In this document: in pieces, positions 52,676 through 62,095 of the stretch
How the letters are laid out: every line of letters starts with the position of its first letter
Numbering within the stretch: the stretch's first letter is position 1
Assembly: GCF_024758505.1 (NCBI RefSeq)
Contig: NZ_CP077970.1
Coordinates: forward strand, 4,836,001-4,900,000
DNA: 64,000 nucleotides
Reading direction: 5' to 3'
From: Bradyrhizobium arachidis
GTDB taxonomy: Bacteria > Pseudomonadota > Alphaproteobacteria > Rhizobiales > Xanthobacteraceae
Notes under the pieces: model-generated
Databases searched by the model: none
What the model saw: only the letters and a program-made list of their open reading frames with translations
Told to the model about the DNA's origin: nothing
Made by a program: the position numbers and the translations under genes

Positions 52676-54007
52676 CTACCAGGCATAGTGCATCACGGCC
52701 CGGCCGGTATAGGACCGCACGGCTTGCGAGAACTCGCCGTCCGCGGTTGCCGCCGCGCTCCAGCCATTTTGCAGCTTCAGCTCGAGCGCGGCACCGACCA
52801 GCGCGGAGTCCGTCGCGAGGGCCGCTCCGCTCGCAACGAAGCCAAGGCCGGGCAGGGCCTGGAAAGCCGCGGGAACGGCGCGCGCGGCGCTGAAATCGTG
52901 CGCCCAGGCCAACCGGCCGCGCAAGTTCAGCGTCCCGCTCTGAAGCGCGAATGATCCGTTCGTGCGCAGGCCGAGCTCGCTGCGGCTGTCGGTGACGTGG
53001 TCCGCGCCGAAGGCGGCTGCGAACGCGTTGGCCGCAAACGACGGCTGCCCCGCATTCGCAGGCAGGCTGAAGGTGGTGGATTGGCCCGCCGCATAGGCCG
53101 TGATGCCGAGCCACGGCGTCGTGACATGGTAGCCGCCCTCGACGCGGCCCGAATAGGCGTTGGCGTCGGCCGCGGCGTTCAGCGCGGCGGCTCCCATCCG
53201 GTCGCTGCTGATCGCCTGCCAGCCATAAGCCAAGGCTCCAACAACGTAGGCTTGGCCGGCCGTATGCCGGACGAACGCGCCGCTTTGGAACAGATCGGAC
53301 CGGCCGCTGGAAAAGTTGCCGGTGAAGTTGGTGCCGCCGCCGGCCATGGCAAAACCCATCGTGGTTTGCGAGGAGAGGGCATAGTCCGCCCCGACCACGG
53401 TCCCAAAGTTCCGGCTTGCCGAGCCCGTGTTGCTGACGGAAGTTCGCGAGCCGCCGAATGCGGAGGCCCAAACGTTCCATTGCGCGGCGACCGAAGGGGC
53501 AGGCGAGGCGTCGAACCTGCGGCCATCGACAGCGGGATCGAGCAGGGTCTGCGTGAACTGCGTCATGGCAAGGAAGGTGGCTTGCGCCGTCTCGGCCTGC
53601 GACAGCGCGACAGGGCCGCCGGGCGGCGCCGTGCCGATGTTCACGGCTACGGCGGCCGGCGCCGGTGTCGCGGCCGCAGCAGTTGGGGCAGTCGTGACAT
53701 TCATCTGGCCAGTCGTGGCCGTGTCAGAGGGCGTCGAACCGTTGGCGTTCGTGGCTGCCGGGCTGGTGCCGGACGTGGTTGGCTGCACCGCGCCGGCGGC
53801 ATTGCCGTTGGACTGACCGGCCGGATCGGAATTCTGCGCGAGCGGCGGACGGATCTGCGCAGCCGTCACCGCCTGCGCGTTGGCGATTGCGGGCAGCCCA
53901 CCGACCAGCAATGGCAGCAGCGCCAGGCGCGCCCACGCGCCTGCGCTCAAGACACACACCGCATGAAGCGCCCCAACAGCGCCGGTCGCCTGGGTCGCGC
54001 GCTGCAC
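52676..54007 (-). CDS. Short autotransporter-type outer-membrane beta-barrel protein
   Basis: Protein of 443 residues starting at GTG. A long basic and hydrophobic leader ends at LPAIANAQA (about residue 46). A passenger region of about 100 residues is dominated by Pro, Ala, Thr, Asn and Gly (TTSGTSPAATNANGSTPSD), with no adhesin or protease motif. The autotransporter beta-barrel from about 180 to the end closes with the aromatic-terminated strand AVMHYAW. The barrel displays or secretes the short passenger; its role is unknown. A stretch of A/T/P-rich linker makes it similar to the autotransporter barrels abundant in Bradyrhizobium. Confidence 0.8.
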   Translation of the reverse strand: MQRATQATGAVGALHAVCVLSAGAWARLALLPLLVGGLPAIANAQAVTAAQIRPPLAQNSDPAGQSNGNAAGAVQPTTSGTSPAATNANGSTPSDTATTGQMNVTTAPTAAAATPAPAAVAVNIGTAPPGGPVALSQAETAQATFLAMTQFTQTLLDPAVDGRRFDASPAPSVAAQWNVWASAFGGSRTSVSNTGSASRNFGTVVGADYALSSQTTMGFAMAGGGTNFTGNFSSGRSDLFQSGAFVRHTAGQAYVVGALAYGWQAISSDRMGAAALNAAADANAYSGRVEGGYHVTTPWLGITAYAAGQSTTFSLPANAGQPSFAANAFAAAFGADHVTDSRSELGLRTNGSFALQSGTLNLRGRLAWAHDFSAARAVPAAFQALPGLGFVASGAALATDSALVGAALELKLQNGWSAAATADGEFSQAVRSYTGRAVMHYAW

Positions 54008-54162
54008 AGCGCGTCATCCAGAATCGGCGAATCCGGCCTGGAGCGACGGTAGGCCTGCCGCCGTCTTTTTCAAATCCTTTCCGGGCATTTCTGATCCCGG
54101 CTTCGATACGGATTGACACATGGCGCACCGCGCAGCCGCGAATCGTCCGCGGCCGTTTCCGC

Positions 54163-55818
54163 TCAGGCCGAAATCGCCTTCGCCGATTCCACCTGGTTGC
54201 GCAGCAAGAATTTCTGGATCTTTCCGGTCGACGTCTTAGGGATCGGTCCGAACACGACGGCCTTCGGCGTCTTGAAGCCGGACATATGGCTGCGGCAGAA
54301 GGCGATGATCTCGGCATCCGTCGCGCTCGCGCCGTCCTTCAGCTCCACGAAGGCGCAGGGCACCTCGCCCCATTTCGGATCGGGCTTTGCAACCACGGCT
54401 GCGAACAGCACGGCCGGGTGTTTGTAGAGGATGTCCTCGACCTCGACGGAGGAGATGTTCTCGCCGCCGGAGATGATGATGTCCTTGGAGCGGTCCTTGA
54501 TGATGACATAGCCATGCTCGTCGAGCACGCCGAGATCGCCGGTGTGAAACCAGCCGCCTTCAAAGGTTTCCTTGGTGGCCTTGTCGTTCTTCAGATAGCC
54601 CTTCATCACGATGTTGCCGCGGAACATGACCTCGCCGATGGTCTCGCCGTCGCGCGGCACTTCCTGCATGGTCTGCGGATTGAGGACGGTGACGGCTTCT
54701 TCCAGAGGGTAGGGCACGCCCTGCCGGCGTTTCATCTGGGCGCGCTGATCGGCGGGCAATTCATCCCAACCCGGCTGCTCGGCGCAGACGGAGGCGGGAC
54801 CATAGACTTCGGTCAGGCCATAGACGTGGGTCAGCTTGATGCCGATGCTCTCGGCGCCTTCGAGCACGGCAACCGGCGGCGCGGCACCCGCGATCAGGCC
54901 GACCACGCGGCGCGCCGCGCTGCCTTTCGGTGCGTCGGGCGCGTTGATCAGCGTGTTGTAGACGATCGGCGCGCCGCACATGTGGGTGACGCCGTGTTGC
55001 CTGATCAGCTCAAAAATCCTGGTCGGCTCGACCTTGCGCAGGCAGACATTGATGCCGGCGGACGCCGCGATGGTCCAGGGAAAGCACCAGCCGTTGCAGT
55101 GGAACATCGGCAGCGTCCAGAGATAGACCGGATGCTGGCCGAGATTGCCGGCGAGGATGTTGCTGACGGCATTGAGATAGGCGCCGCGATGATGCGTGAC
55201 GACGCCCTTGGGATTGCCCGTCGTGCCCGAGGTGTAGCTCAGCGCGATCGCGTCCCATTCGTCTCTAAGGGGGACGGCGTTGAAGCCCGGATCACCTTGC
55301 GCGACCGCCGCCTCATATTCGATCTCGCCGATGCGGCTGCCGCCCTTGAAGGACGCGTCGTCGACATCGATCACGAAGGGTTTTGGACCCGTCATCTGGG
55401 CCAGTGTATCCGCGATGACGCCTGCAAACTCAGGATCGACCAAAATGATCTTTGCGCCACCATGGTCGAGCTGGAACGCGATCGAAGGCGCATCGAGGCG
55501 GATGTTGAGCGCGTTGAGCACCGCGCCCGCCATCGGCACGGCAAAATGCGCCTCGTTCATCGCCGGAATGTTCGGCAACATCGCCGCGACGGTGTCGCCG
55601 ACGCCGATGCCCTTGCCTGCGAGATATGAGGCAAAGCGCCGGCAGCGCTCATAGGTCTGGCGCCAGGTGTAGCTGCGGCCCTCATAGACAGTGCTGACGT
55701 GGTCGGGATAGACGGCGGCGCTGCGCGCGAGGAAGGAGAGCGGCGTCAGTGGCACGTAGTTGGCGGGCGTCTTGTCCAGGCCGATATTGTACTGGTTCTG
55801 CCTTTCGCTCATCGACAC
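54163..55818 (-). CDS. Acyl-CoA synthetase (AMP-forming)
   Basis: Activates a carboxylic acid with ATP and CoA. Protein of 551 residues: AMP-binding motif YTSGTTGNPKGVVTHHRGAY, a substrate loop around VYGLTEVYGPA, GWFHTGDLGVLDEHGYVIIKDRSKDIIISGGENIS, and a C-terminal PKTSTGKIQKF with the catalytic lysine. It is the third gene of an operon with a TRAP transporter (DctP, DctQM), which implies it activates the imported acid. It resembles the DmdB/medium-chain group, so the substrate is open. Confidence 0.92.
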   Translation of the reverse strand: MSMSERQNQYNIGLDKTPANYVPLTPLSFLARSAAVYPDHVSTVYEGRSYTWRQTYERCRRFASYLAGKGIGVGDTVAAMLPNIPAMNEAHFAVPMAGAVLNALNIRLDAPSIAFQLDHGGAKIILVDPEFAGVIADTLAQMTGPKPFVIDVDDASFKGGSRIGEIEYEAAVAQGDPGFNAVPLRDEWDAIALSYTSGTTGNPKGVVTHHRGAYLNAVSNILAGNLGQHPVYLWTLPMFHCNGWCFPWTIAASAGINVCLRKVEPTRIFELIRQHGVTHMCGAPIVYNTLINAPDAPKGSAARRVVGLIAGAAPPVAVLEGAESIGIKLTHVYGLTEVYGPASVCAEQPGWDELPADQRAQMKRRQGVPYPLEEAVTVLNPQTMQEVPRDGETIGEVMFRGNIVMKGYLKNDKATKETFEGGWFHTGDLGVLDEHGYVIIKDRSKDIIISGGENISSVEVEDILYKHPAVLFAAVVAKPDPKWGEVPCAFVELKDGASATDAEIIAFCRSHMSGFKTPKAVVFGPIPKTSTGKIQKFLLRNQVESAKAISA

Positions 55819-55832
55819 CCTCCCTCAAATCT

Positions 55833-57722
55833 TCAAAGGAACCCGATCGAGATCCACGGAAATATCGCGACGATGATCAAGCCTGCGAGCAACGCCAGCA
55901 GATAGCCCCAGATTGGCCGGATACCTTCAGCCGGGTCAACGCGCCCGATGGCGCAGGCGGCATAATAGCCCACGCCGAAGGGCGGCGCGAATAGCCCGAT
56001 CCCCATCGCCAGGATGATGACCATGGCGTAGTGAACCTCGTGCACGCCGACGGCGCGCGCGATCGGAAACAGCAGCGGCCCGAACAGCACGATCGCCGGA
56101 ATGCCCTCCAGCACGCTGCCGAGGATGGTGAAGGCGACGATCGAGACCGCAATGAAAGAGGCCGAGCCGCCCGGCAGTCCCGTCATCGCGGCCGCCAGCG
56201 AGCGCGAGAAACCGGATTGCGTCAGGCCCCAGGCCATCCCGGTGGCCGTGCCGATGATCAGCAGAATAGCGCCCGAAAGCGCTGCGGTCTCCACCAGCAT
56301 CGGAAACAGCCGCCGCCAGTCGAAGCGGCGGTAGATCAGGAGCCCGACGAGGGCGCCATAGACGATGCCGATGGTGGACACTTCCGTCGCGGTGGCGATG
56401 CCCTCCACGACCGCGTAGCGGATCACGAACGGCAGCGCGAGCGCGGGCAGGGCGATGACAAAGGTCTTGCCGATCTCGCCGGCGCTGGCGCGGCGGACAT
56501 GGCTCATGTCCTCGTGGCGGTAGCGCCACCACACCAGCATGCAGAGCGTGATCGCCAGCACCACGCCGGGCAACAGGCCGCCGGTGAACAAAGCGGCGAT
56601 CGAGACGCCGGTCACCGAGCCGATGGTGATCAGCACCAGGCTCGGCGGAATGGTTTCGGTTTGGGCACCAGTCGCCGCAAGAAGCGCGACGAGATCGCCG
56701 GGGCGGGCGCCGCGCTGCTTCATCTCGGGAAACAGCACCGGTGCCACCGCCGCCATGTCGGCCGCCTTGGCGCCGGAGATGCCGGAGACGAGATACATGG
56801 CGCCGACAAGCACATAGTGCAGGCCGCCACGGACATGGCCGAGCAGGCTCGCGAGAAACGCCACCATGGCCCGCGCCATGCCGGTCATCTCGATCAAGAG
56901 CCCGAGGAACACGAACAGCGGCACCGAGAGCAGGATGAGGTGGCTCATGCCCTCGTCCATCCGCCCGACCAGCACCATGACCGGCGTATGGGTGGTCAGC
57001 GCCAGATAGCCGAAGATCGCCAGCCCGAACCCGAACGCAATGGGAACGCCGGCGAACACGCAGAAGCCGGCGACGCCGACGAAGAAGATGACGAGGTTGA
57101 GATTGCCGAGCGGACGCAGATAAGGCTGCGCCAGCCAGAACAAACCGATGACGGCGGCCACCGAAACCACGGCAATCAGCGCCAGCCGGTAATCGCCCGA
57201 GCGCAACAGCCTGAGGAATGCAAATAGCGCCATCAGGCAGATGCCGACCGGCAGCGCCGCGGCGCGCCAGATGTTCGATATCTGCAGCGCCGGGGTCGTG
57301 ATGTAGCTTTCCTCGTAGGCGTATTCGTAGGACGGCCAGACGATCAGCGCCAGGAACGCCAGCGCGGCGCAGGTCGCAATCAGATCGAGATAGGCCCGCA
57401 TCGCAGGCTTTGCGCTCGCGACGATAGCGGTCATGCGCATGTGCTCGGAGCGGCGGAAAGCCACGGCCGCGCCCAGCATCGCCAGCCACAGGAACAGGAT
57501 GGAAGCGAGCTCGTCCGACCAGATCAGCGGCCGATGCAGGCCATAGCGCGCGACCACGCCGGCAAACAGGATGACGATCTCGGCGACCACCAAAATGGCC
57601 GCCGGGATTTCGACGATGAGACCAAAAATCCGTTCCAGCGACGCCAGCAACGAAGGTCGGCGAGGGGACTGAACAGTCGCCTCGCCCGCCACTTCGGTTA
57701 CCTGCACCTCGATATGAGCCAT
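55833..57722 (-). CDS. TRAP transporter fused DctQ-DctM permease
   Basis: Inner-membrane protein of 629 residues that joins the small (DctQ, about 30-190, four helices) and large (DctM, about 200-629, with ILLSVPLFVFLGLLIEMTGMA and GSVLEGIPAIVLFGPLLFPIA) TRAP subunits in one chain. It imports an organic acid driven by a sodium or proton gradient. It lies 15 bases downstream of dctP and 14 upstream of the acyl-CoA ligase gene. Confidence 0.9.
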   Translation of the reverse strand: MAHIEVQVTEVAGEATVQSPRRPSLLASLERIFGLIVEIPAAILVVAEIVILFAGVVARYGLHRPLIWSDELASILFLWLAMLGAAVAFRRSEHMRMTAIVASAKPAMRAYLDLIATCAALAFLALIVWPSYEYAYEESYITTPALQISNIWRAAALPVGICLMALFAFLRLLRSGDYRLALIAVVSVAAVIGLFWLAQPYLRPLGNLNLVIFFVGVAGFCVFAGVPIAFGFGLAIFGYLALTTHTPVMVLVGRMDEGMSHLILLSVPLFVFLGLLIEMTGMARAMVAFLASLLGHVRGGLHYVLVGAMYLVSGISGAKAADMAAVAPVLFPEMKQRGARPGDLVALLAATGAQTETIPPSLVLITIGSVTGVSIAALFTGGLLPGVVLAITLCMLVWWRYRHEDMSHVRRASAGEIGKTFVIALPALALPFVIRYAVVEGIATATEVSTIGIVYGALVGLLIYRRFDWRRLFPMLVETAALSGAILLIIGTATGMAWGLTQSGFSRSLAAAMTGLPGGSASFIAVSIVAFTILGSVLEGIPAIVLFGPLLFPIARAVGVHEVHYAMVIILAMGIGLFAPPFGVGYYAACAIGRVDPAEGIRPIWGYLLALLAGLIIVAIFPWISIGFL

Positions 57723-57737
57723 GACGGCCCCAACGCG

Positions 57738-58757
57738 CTACGACAGCTTGCCGACGGCCTTTTCCAGGAGGTCCCAGGCCTGATCGCCGTACTTGCCCTT
57801 CCACTCGGCGTAGAAGCCGGCCGTGCGCAGCTTGTCGCGGAACGGCCCGGTGTTGGGCTGGTTGAAGGTCAGGCCCTTGCCGGCCAGCTCCTGCTGCAGA
57901 TTGGCATTCAGCTTGGCGGTGTCGGCGCGTTCGTTAACGGCGGCGGCGTTGATGTGCTTGGCGACGACCTTGCGGACGTCCTCGGGCAATTTTTCCCACG
58001 CGCGGCGGTTCGCCAGGAACCAGAAACCGTCCCACATGTGGTTGGTCAGCGAGCAGTACTTTTGCACCTCATAGAGCTTCGCGGTCGAGATGATCGCCAG
58101 CGGGTTTTCCTGGCCTTCGACGATCTTGGTCTGGAGCGCGGAATAGACCTCGCTGAAATTGATCGAGGCGGGCGCTGCATCGAACGCCTTGAACATCGAG
58201 GTCCACAGCGGCGACACCGGCACGCGGATCTTGAAGCCCTTCAGGTCCTCGGGGCCGTTGATCGGCTTGCTCGAGGATGTGGTCTGGCGAAAGCCGTTGT
58301 CCCAGATCTTGTCCATGACCTCGAGGCCGGCCTTCTTGATCTCGCCGCGCACGTAGGCGCCGAGGTCGCCGTCCATAGCCTTCCAGACCGTGTCGTAGTC
58401 CGGGAATGCGAAGCCGATGCCGTTGATCGACGCGGCCGGCACCAGGGTCGCCAGGATCAGGCCTGAGAGCGTGAAAAACTCGACGCCGCCGGAGCGGATC
58501 TGGCTCAGCATGTCGGTGTCGGAGCCGAGCTGGTTGTTCGGGAAGATCTGAAGGTCGAACTTGCCGTTGGTCTCGCTCTTGATCGCCGCCGCCATCTCCT
58601 TGGCGCGGACGTTCAGCGGATGGGTGTCGGGCAGGTTGTTGGCATATTTGTAGGTGAACTCGGCGCTCTGGGCGCGGGCGACGTGAGGCGCGCCCAGACC
58701 GCCCAGAACGGCTGATGCCGCAGAGGCCTTCAGAAGCGTACGACGGGAAAAGCTCAT
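57738..58757 (-). CDS. TRAP transporter solute-binding protein DctP
   Basis: Periplasmic protein of 339 residues that delivers the substrate to the DctQM permease. A twin-arginine-type signal (SRRTLLKASAASAVLGG) is followed by EFTYKYANNLPDTHPLNVRAKEM, the DctP pattern (FPNNQLGSDTDMLSQIRSGGVEFF) and IWDNGFRQTTSSSKPINGPEDLKGFKIRV, with the conserved ligand-carboxylate arginine in KIRV. First gene of the TRAP operon. Substrate likely an organic acid. Confidence 0.92.
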   Translation of the reverse strand: MSFSRRTLLKASAASAVLGGLGAPHVARAQSAEFTYKYANNLPDTHPLNVRAKEMAAAIKSETNGKFDLQIFPNNQLGSDTDMLSQIRSGGVEFFTLSGLILATLVPAASINGIGFAFPDYDTVWKAMDGDLGAYVRGEIKKAGLEVMDKIWDNGFRQTTSSSKPINGPEDLKGFKIRVPVSPLWTSMFKAFDAAPASINFSEVYSALQTKIVEGQENPLAIISTAKLYEVQKYCSLTNHMWDGFWFLANRRAWEKLPEDVRKVVAKHINAAAVNERADTAKLNANLQQELAGKGLTFNQPNTGPFRDKLRTAGFYAEWKGKYGDQAWDLLEKAVGKLS

Positions 58758-59175
58758 TGGGGTTTGCTCCCTCTAAGGATTGTTGTTCTTGTGAGATGCA
58801 AACCTATCCGAACGTCAGGTCATCTGCGATCTCGCGAAGCCACGCTTATTGCAGCCGAACCGGGCTGCCGCAATATCGGCTTTCGCGGGGATACGGTGAG
58901 AGATCGGGGCTCACACCAAAGCTCGAAACAACCCCATGCACAGTAGCCGTCAACGGCCGGGACGAAGCTCGATGGCCGTGGCAAATCCAAGCCCGGAGCG
59001 AAGGCACTGTGGCAGGAGTTTCGTCTAAATATTTGATCCAATTCGACATATAAATATTCCATAATATACCTTATGCGAATTCGCTATATGGGTTTGGGCA
59101 AAGCCGGGCCACGCGCAGCGACCGTCCTGATCTCCGCCAATTTGCCCCCAGCCGCCCGGCTCTCGCACCTCCGTC
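58758..59175. other. Intergenic region of TRAP operon and TetR gene
   Basis: A 418-base gap between dctP and the TetR gene (both on the minus strand) that must contain the TRAP promoter. An AT-rich stretch at about 59026-59075 stands out against the GC background. No gene supported. Confidence 0.45.
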
Positions 59176-59808
59176 TCAGCGCCGATCCAGCTCTCTGAGG
59201 TAGGCGCAGAACATGTCGGCCATGGCGTCGGCGTAGGCCTTGATCTCTGCCGGCGTGCGCGGGGATTCGGAGAAGCCTTTGCCGACTTCGGCGAGGGTCG
59301 TCTTGATGAGGTCAGCCGCGAGCGCGCGGGTCGCCGCCGGGGTCTTGGGCAGCGCGTCCTGCATGAAGGCGTGGACGATCCGGTCCCCTGACGCCCTGGC
59401 CTGCCGGGCCTCGGGCGCGTCGCGATAAAGCGGCGCCGCGTCGTCGAGCGCCACGCGCATGGAGGCCTCATCGCATTCCGACCGGATGAAGGCATGGACC
59501 AGGGTTCTGAGCCGCTCCAGCGGCGGCTGGCTGATATTCTCGAGGATGCCGCGGAGCATCTCCGTCGTCTGGCGCCATTCGTCGCTCTGGAGGCGGAACA
59601 GGATCGCCGCCTTGTTGGGAAAGTACTGGTACAGCGATCCGACGCTGACGCCGGCCTTCTCAGCCACCCGGGCCGTCGTGAAGCGCTGCGCGCCTTCCTT
59701 GGCCAAAACCTGAATAGCGGCTTCCAGGATGGTGGCAACCAGCTCGGTCGAGCGGGCCTGCTTTGGTTGTTTTCGCGAAGATATCTGGGCTTTTCGGCGC
59801 GGCGGCAT
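59176..59808 (-). CDS. TetR/AcrR-family transcription regulator
   Basis: Protein of 210 residues. An N-terminal helix-turn-helix (FTTARVAEKAGVSVGSLYQYF, near 40-62) is followed by a divergent ligand-binding domain of helices. A C-terminal basic end is present. It is divergent from the O-methyltransferase, with 93 bases between them containing a 20-base palindrome that could be its operator. It could also control the TRAP operon 418 bases downstream. Ligand unknown. Confidence 0.9.
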   Translation of the reverse strand: MPPRRKAQISSRKQPKQARSTELVATILEAAIQVLAKEGAQRFTTARVAEKAGVSVGSLYQYFPNKAAILFRLQSDEWRQTTEMLRGILENISQPPLERLRTLVHAFIRSECDEASMRVALDDAAPLYRDAPEARQARASGDRIVHAFMQDALPKTPAATRALAADLIKTTLAEVGKGFSESPRTPAEIKAYADAMADMFCAYLRELDRR

Positions 59809-59830
59809 GGGCGGTCCGGAATGCGATTAG

Positions 59831-59850
59831 CGAATGCGACGAATTATTCG
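59831..59850. promoter_or_regulatory. Candidate TetR operator palindrome
   Basis: CGAAT (59831-59835) and ATTCG (59846-59850) are inverted, separated by 10 bases, between the TetR gene and the O-methyltransferase. Position and symmetry fit autoregulation, but half-sites are only five bases. Confidence 0.4.
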
Positions 59851-59901
59851 TATTTCTGGGGCAGGCGCAAGGACGCGCTTTTCACAGACTGGAGACTTGC
59901 A

Positions 59902-60567
59902 ATGACCACCCTCACCGGCGCCCGGTTGGCGCCCCTGCTCGACCGCCTGTTCACTGACGCCGCCGCATCGTCGGACGAACTGAATAACCTGCTGGCCGAC
60001 GTGCCTGACGACGAGCAGGTGCGGCTGATGCGGAGCAAGACCGACTACATCGACCTCTACGGTCGCCTGAAGGCGTTTCCGCTGCCGGTATCGCGCGAGA
60101 CCGGCGCGCTTCTGTACATGCTGGCGCGAAGCTCCGGCGCGCGGTCGATCGTCGAGTTCGGAACCTCGTTCGGGATCTCGACGCTGCACCTTGCGGGGGC
60201 GTTGCGCGACAATGGCGGCGGACGGCTGATTGGCAGCGAGTTCGAGCCGTCCAAGGTCGCGCGGGCGCGCGCGAACCTGGAGGCCGGCGGGCTCAGCGAT
60301 CTCGTGGAGATCCGCGAAGGCGACGCGCTGACGACGCTGCGCACTGACCTGCCCGGGACGATCGACCTCGTCCTCCTGGACGGCGCCAAGGCGCTCTATC
60401 CGGACGTTCTGCGGCTGGTGGAGAGCCGTCTCAGACCGGGCGCGCTCGTCGTCGCCGACAATGCCGATGACAGTCCCGAGTACCTCGCCTATGTCCGCTC
60501 GGCCGCGAACGGCTACATGTCCGTACCGTTTGCCGAAGACGTCGAATTGTCGATGCGGACGTGCTGA
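59902..60567 (+). CDS. Class I SAM-dependent O-methyltransferase
   Basis: Protein of 221 residues of the COMT/CCoAOMT-like type. SAM-binding motif I VEFGTSFGISTLHLA, motif II GSEFEPSKVARARANL, and VLLDGAKALYPDVL with the acidic metal-ligand region. It methylates a small molecule hydroxyl. The ATG at 59902 has GGAG upstream; the open frame back to 59494 overlaps the TetR gene. Likely controlled by that regulator; the acceptor is unknown. Confidence 0.85.
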   Translation: MTTLTGARLAPLLDRLFTDAAASSDELNNLLADVPDDEQVRLMRSKTDYIDLYGRLKAFPLPVSRETGALLYMLARSSGARSIVEFGTSFGISTLHLAGALRDNGGGRLIGSEFEPSKVARARANLEAGGLSDLVEIREGDALTTLRTDLPGTIDLVLLDGAKALYPDVLRLVESRLRPGALVVADNADDSPEYLAYVRSAANGYMSVPFAEDVELSMRTC

Positions 60568-60602
60568 TGGCTCAGCGCAGCGCCCTGCCCTGATTTGCGT
60601 AT

Positions 60603-61943
60603 TCAGCGCTCCCCGGAGGTTGGTGCGGCGAGCGCGGCCTTGCGATCATGGATCAGGTTCTCCAGGCGATGGGCGGCAACGTTCAGTGTGGCCGCGTCGA
60701 GCGTGGATTCATCTTCGTCCGCTCGGGCACGCTGCGCGGACAAGACTTCGTCGATCTGATCAGCGATCTGCAGCAATTCCGCTTCATTTTCCGCGTGCCG
60801 TATTCTTCGTCCTAGCGCATAGAGTGAATCCAGCGCCGGTTCCCTTGGCTTCAATTCGCCAGTTCGCAGAAACTTCCAGGCCGCCGCAAGGACTGTGGCA
60901 AGGGCGCCAAGCGCCATTGGCGCCAGAAAAATGGCGTTACTCCATTTGTCCAGGAAGGATACTTGGCTGCCGTTGTAGAACTCCGCGGCGCCCGGATGCA
61001 CCGGGAGATAGGCGCCGGCGTCGGTATCGGGCGCCTTGAACTGCGCCAGCACCGGAAACTCGGCGAGGACGTCCCTGCGCGCGCTCGTAATGGCTTGCGT
61101 GAAGCCGGCGATCATATCGTTGTCCAGGCTCTTCATGCCGACGATGTAGAAGGAAACCTTTAGCGTGGTGACGTCATCCGCGGGAACGGGAGGCGATCCG
61201 CGCAGCGTTCCCTTCGGAATGTCGAAGCTCTCGTAGGCCCGCTCCGTCTCGGCAATGGCGCCGGCGTTCTCGATCGGAATCAGCACCGGCGCGCTCTTTG
61301 GATTCTGCGGGAATAGACCTCGCACCAGCGACACGTATTTTTCGCTCAAGGGCACCACGAAGAGGACGGCGCGGATCTCCTTGGCGTCGAGCGCGCGGCG
61401 GACCTGGTCGAGGGCAATACTCTTGAAAGCAGTGTTGGCGCGGTTAAGGTCATATGCCTTGGTCAATGCGCTGACGATCTTCTGATTGGTCTCGCCTGCG
61501 ACCACGCCCACCGTCGTGCGCTTCAAGCCCGCCAGGTCCGTGATTGCCGATCCCGGTGGTGCAACCAGCAGCGCGACGGCCTCAGTCAGCACGACGATGG
61601 CTTGCGCCTGGGAAAGGTCGCCGACATCTCCGCGGACGACAGCAAGGTCCGTTTTGCCGGAGGAGAACGCTTCTGCTGATTCAATTGCGCCTGACGTTTC
61701 CACCACCTTCAGCCGGACCGGGGCGTTGCTGACGACGAGCCTGCTCGCGAGTGCCGATACGATTCTGGGAGCGTCGCCATCCAGCGATCCGACCGCGATC
61801 GACAGCGTCACAGGCCGGACGTACCAGCTGTACGCGAACAGGCTTGCGCCTCCGGCCAGCATTGCCAATGTCAGTACGACGATGATGCGAAGCCAGCTCG
61901 GCAGCCTGGCGCTATCAATGCGAAGTCTCGACAGGTCATCCAT
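60603..61943 (-). CDS. TAXI-type TRAP solute-binding protein, membrane-tethered
   Basis: About 446 residues. An N-terminal helix (IIVVLTLAMLAGGASLFAYS, about 19-39) precedes a TAXI-family binding domain (SGAIESAEAFSSGKTDLAVV; GLKRTTVGVVAGETNQKIVSAL; FYIVGMKSLDNDM). A second helix (AIFLAPMALGALATVLAAAW, about 345-365) is followed by a cytoplasmic charged tail. This is longer than free TAXI proteins. No permease lies next to it. The start at 61943 is the ATG preceding the TM region; the frame is open to 63062 but that part is antisense to the AraC gene. Confidence 0.83.
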   Translation of the reverse strand: MDDLSRLRIDSARLPSWLRIIVVLTLAMLAGGASLFAYSWYVRPVTLSIAVGSLDGDAPRIVSALASRLVVSNAPVRLKVVETSGAIESAEAFSSGKTDLAVVRGDVGDLSQAQAIVVLTEAVALLVAPPGSAITDLAGLKRTTVGVVAGETNQKIVSALTKAYDLNRANTAFKSIALDQVRRALDAKEIRAVLFVVPLSEKYVSLVRGLFPQNPKSAPVLIPIENAGAIAETERAYESFDIPKGTLRGSPPVPADDVTTLKVSFYIVGMKSLDNDMIAGFTQAITSARRDVLAEFPVLAQFKAPDTDAGAYLPVHPGAAEFYNGSQVSFLDKWSNAIFLAPMALGALATVLAAAWKFLRTGELKPREPALDSLYALGRRIRHAENEAELLQIADQIDEVLSAQRARADEDESTLDAATLNVAAHRLENLIHDRKAALAAPTSGER

Positions 61944-62095
61944 GGCGCCTGTTGCCTTTCGCCGAACGGGAGACCTATGCAGTTTCCCGTGCCGATTGCT
62001 CGCATCCTTCAGTCCGCGGGGCCCTTGATCCAGATCAACGCGCGCATGTCCCAAGATAACCACGTCACCGTTGCGGGCAGCAGCAACGGCCGGAC

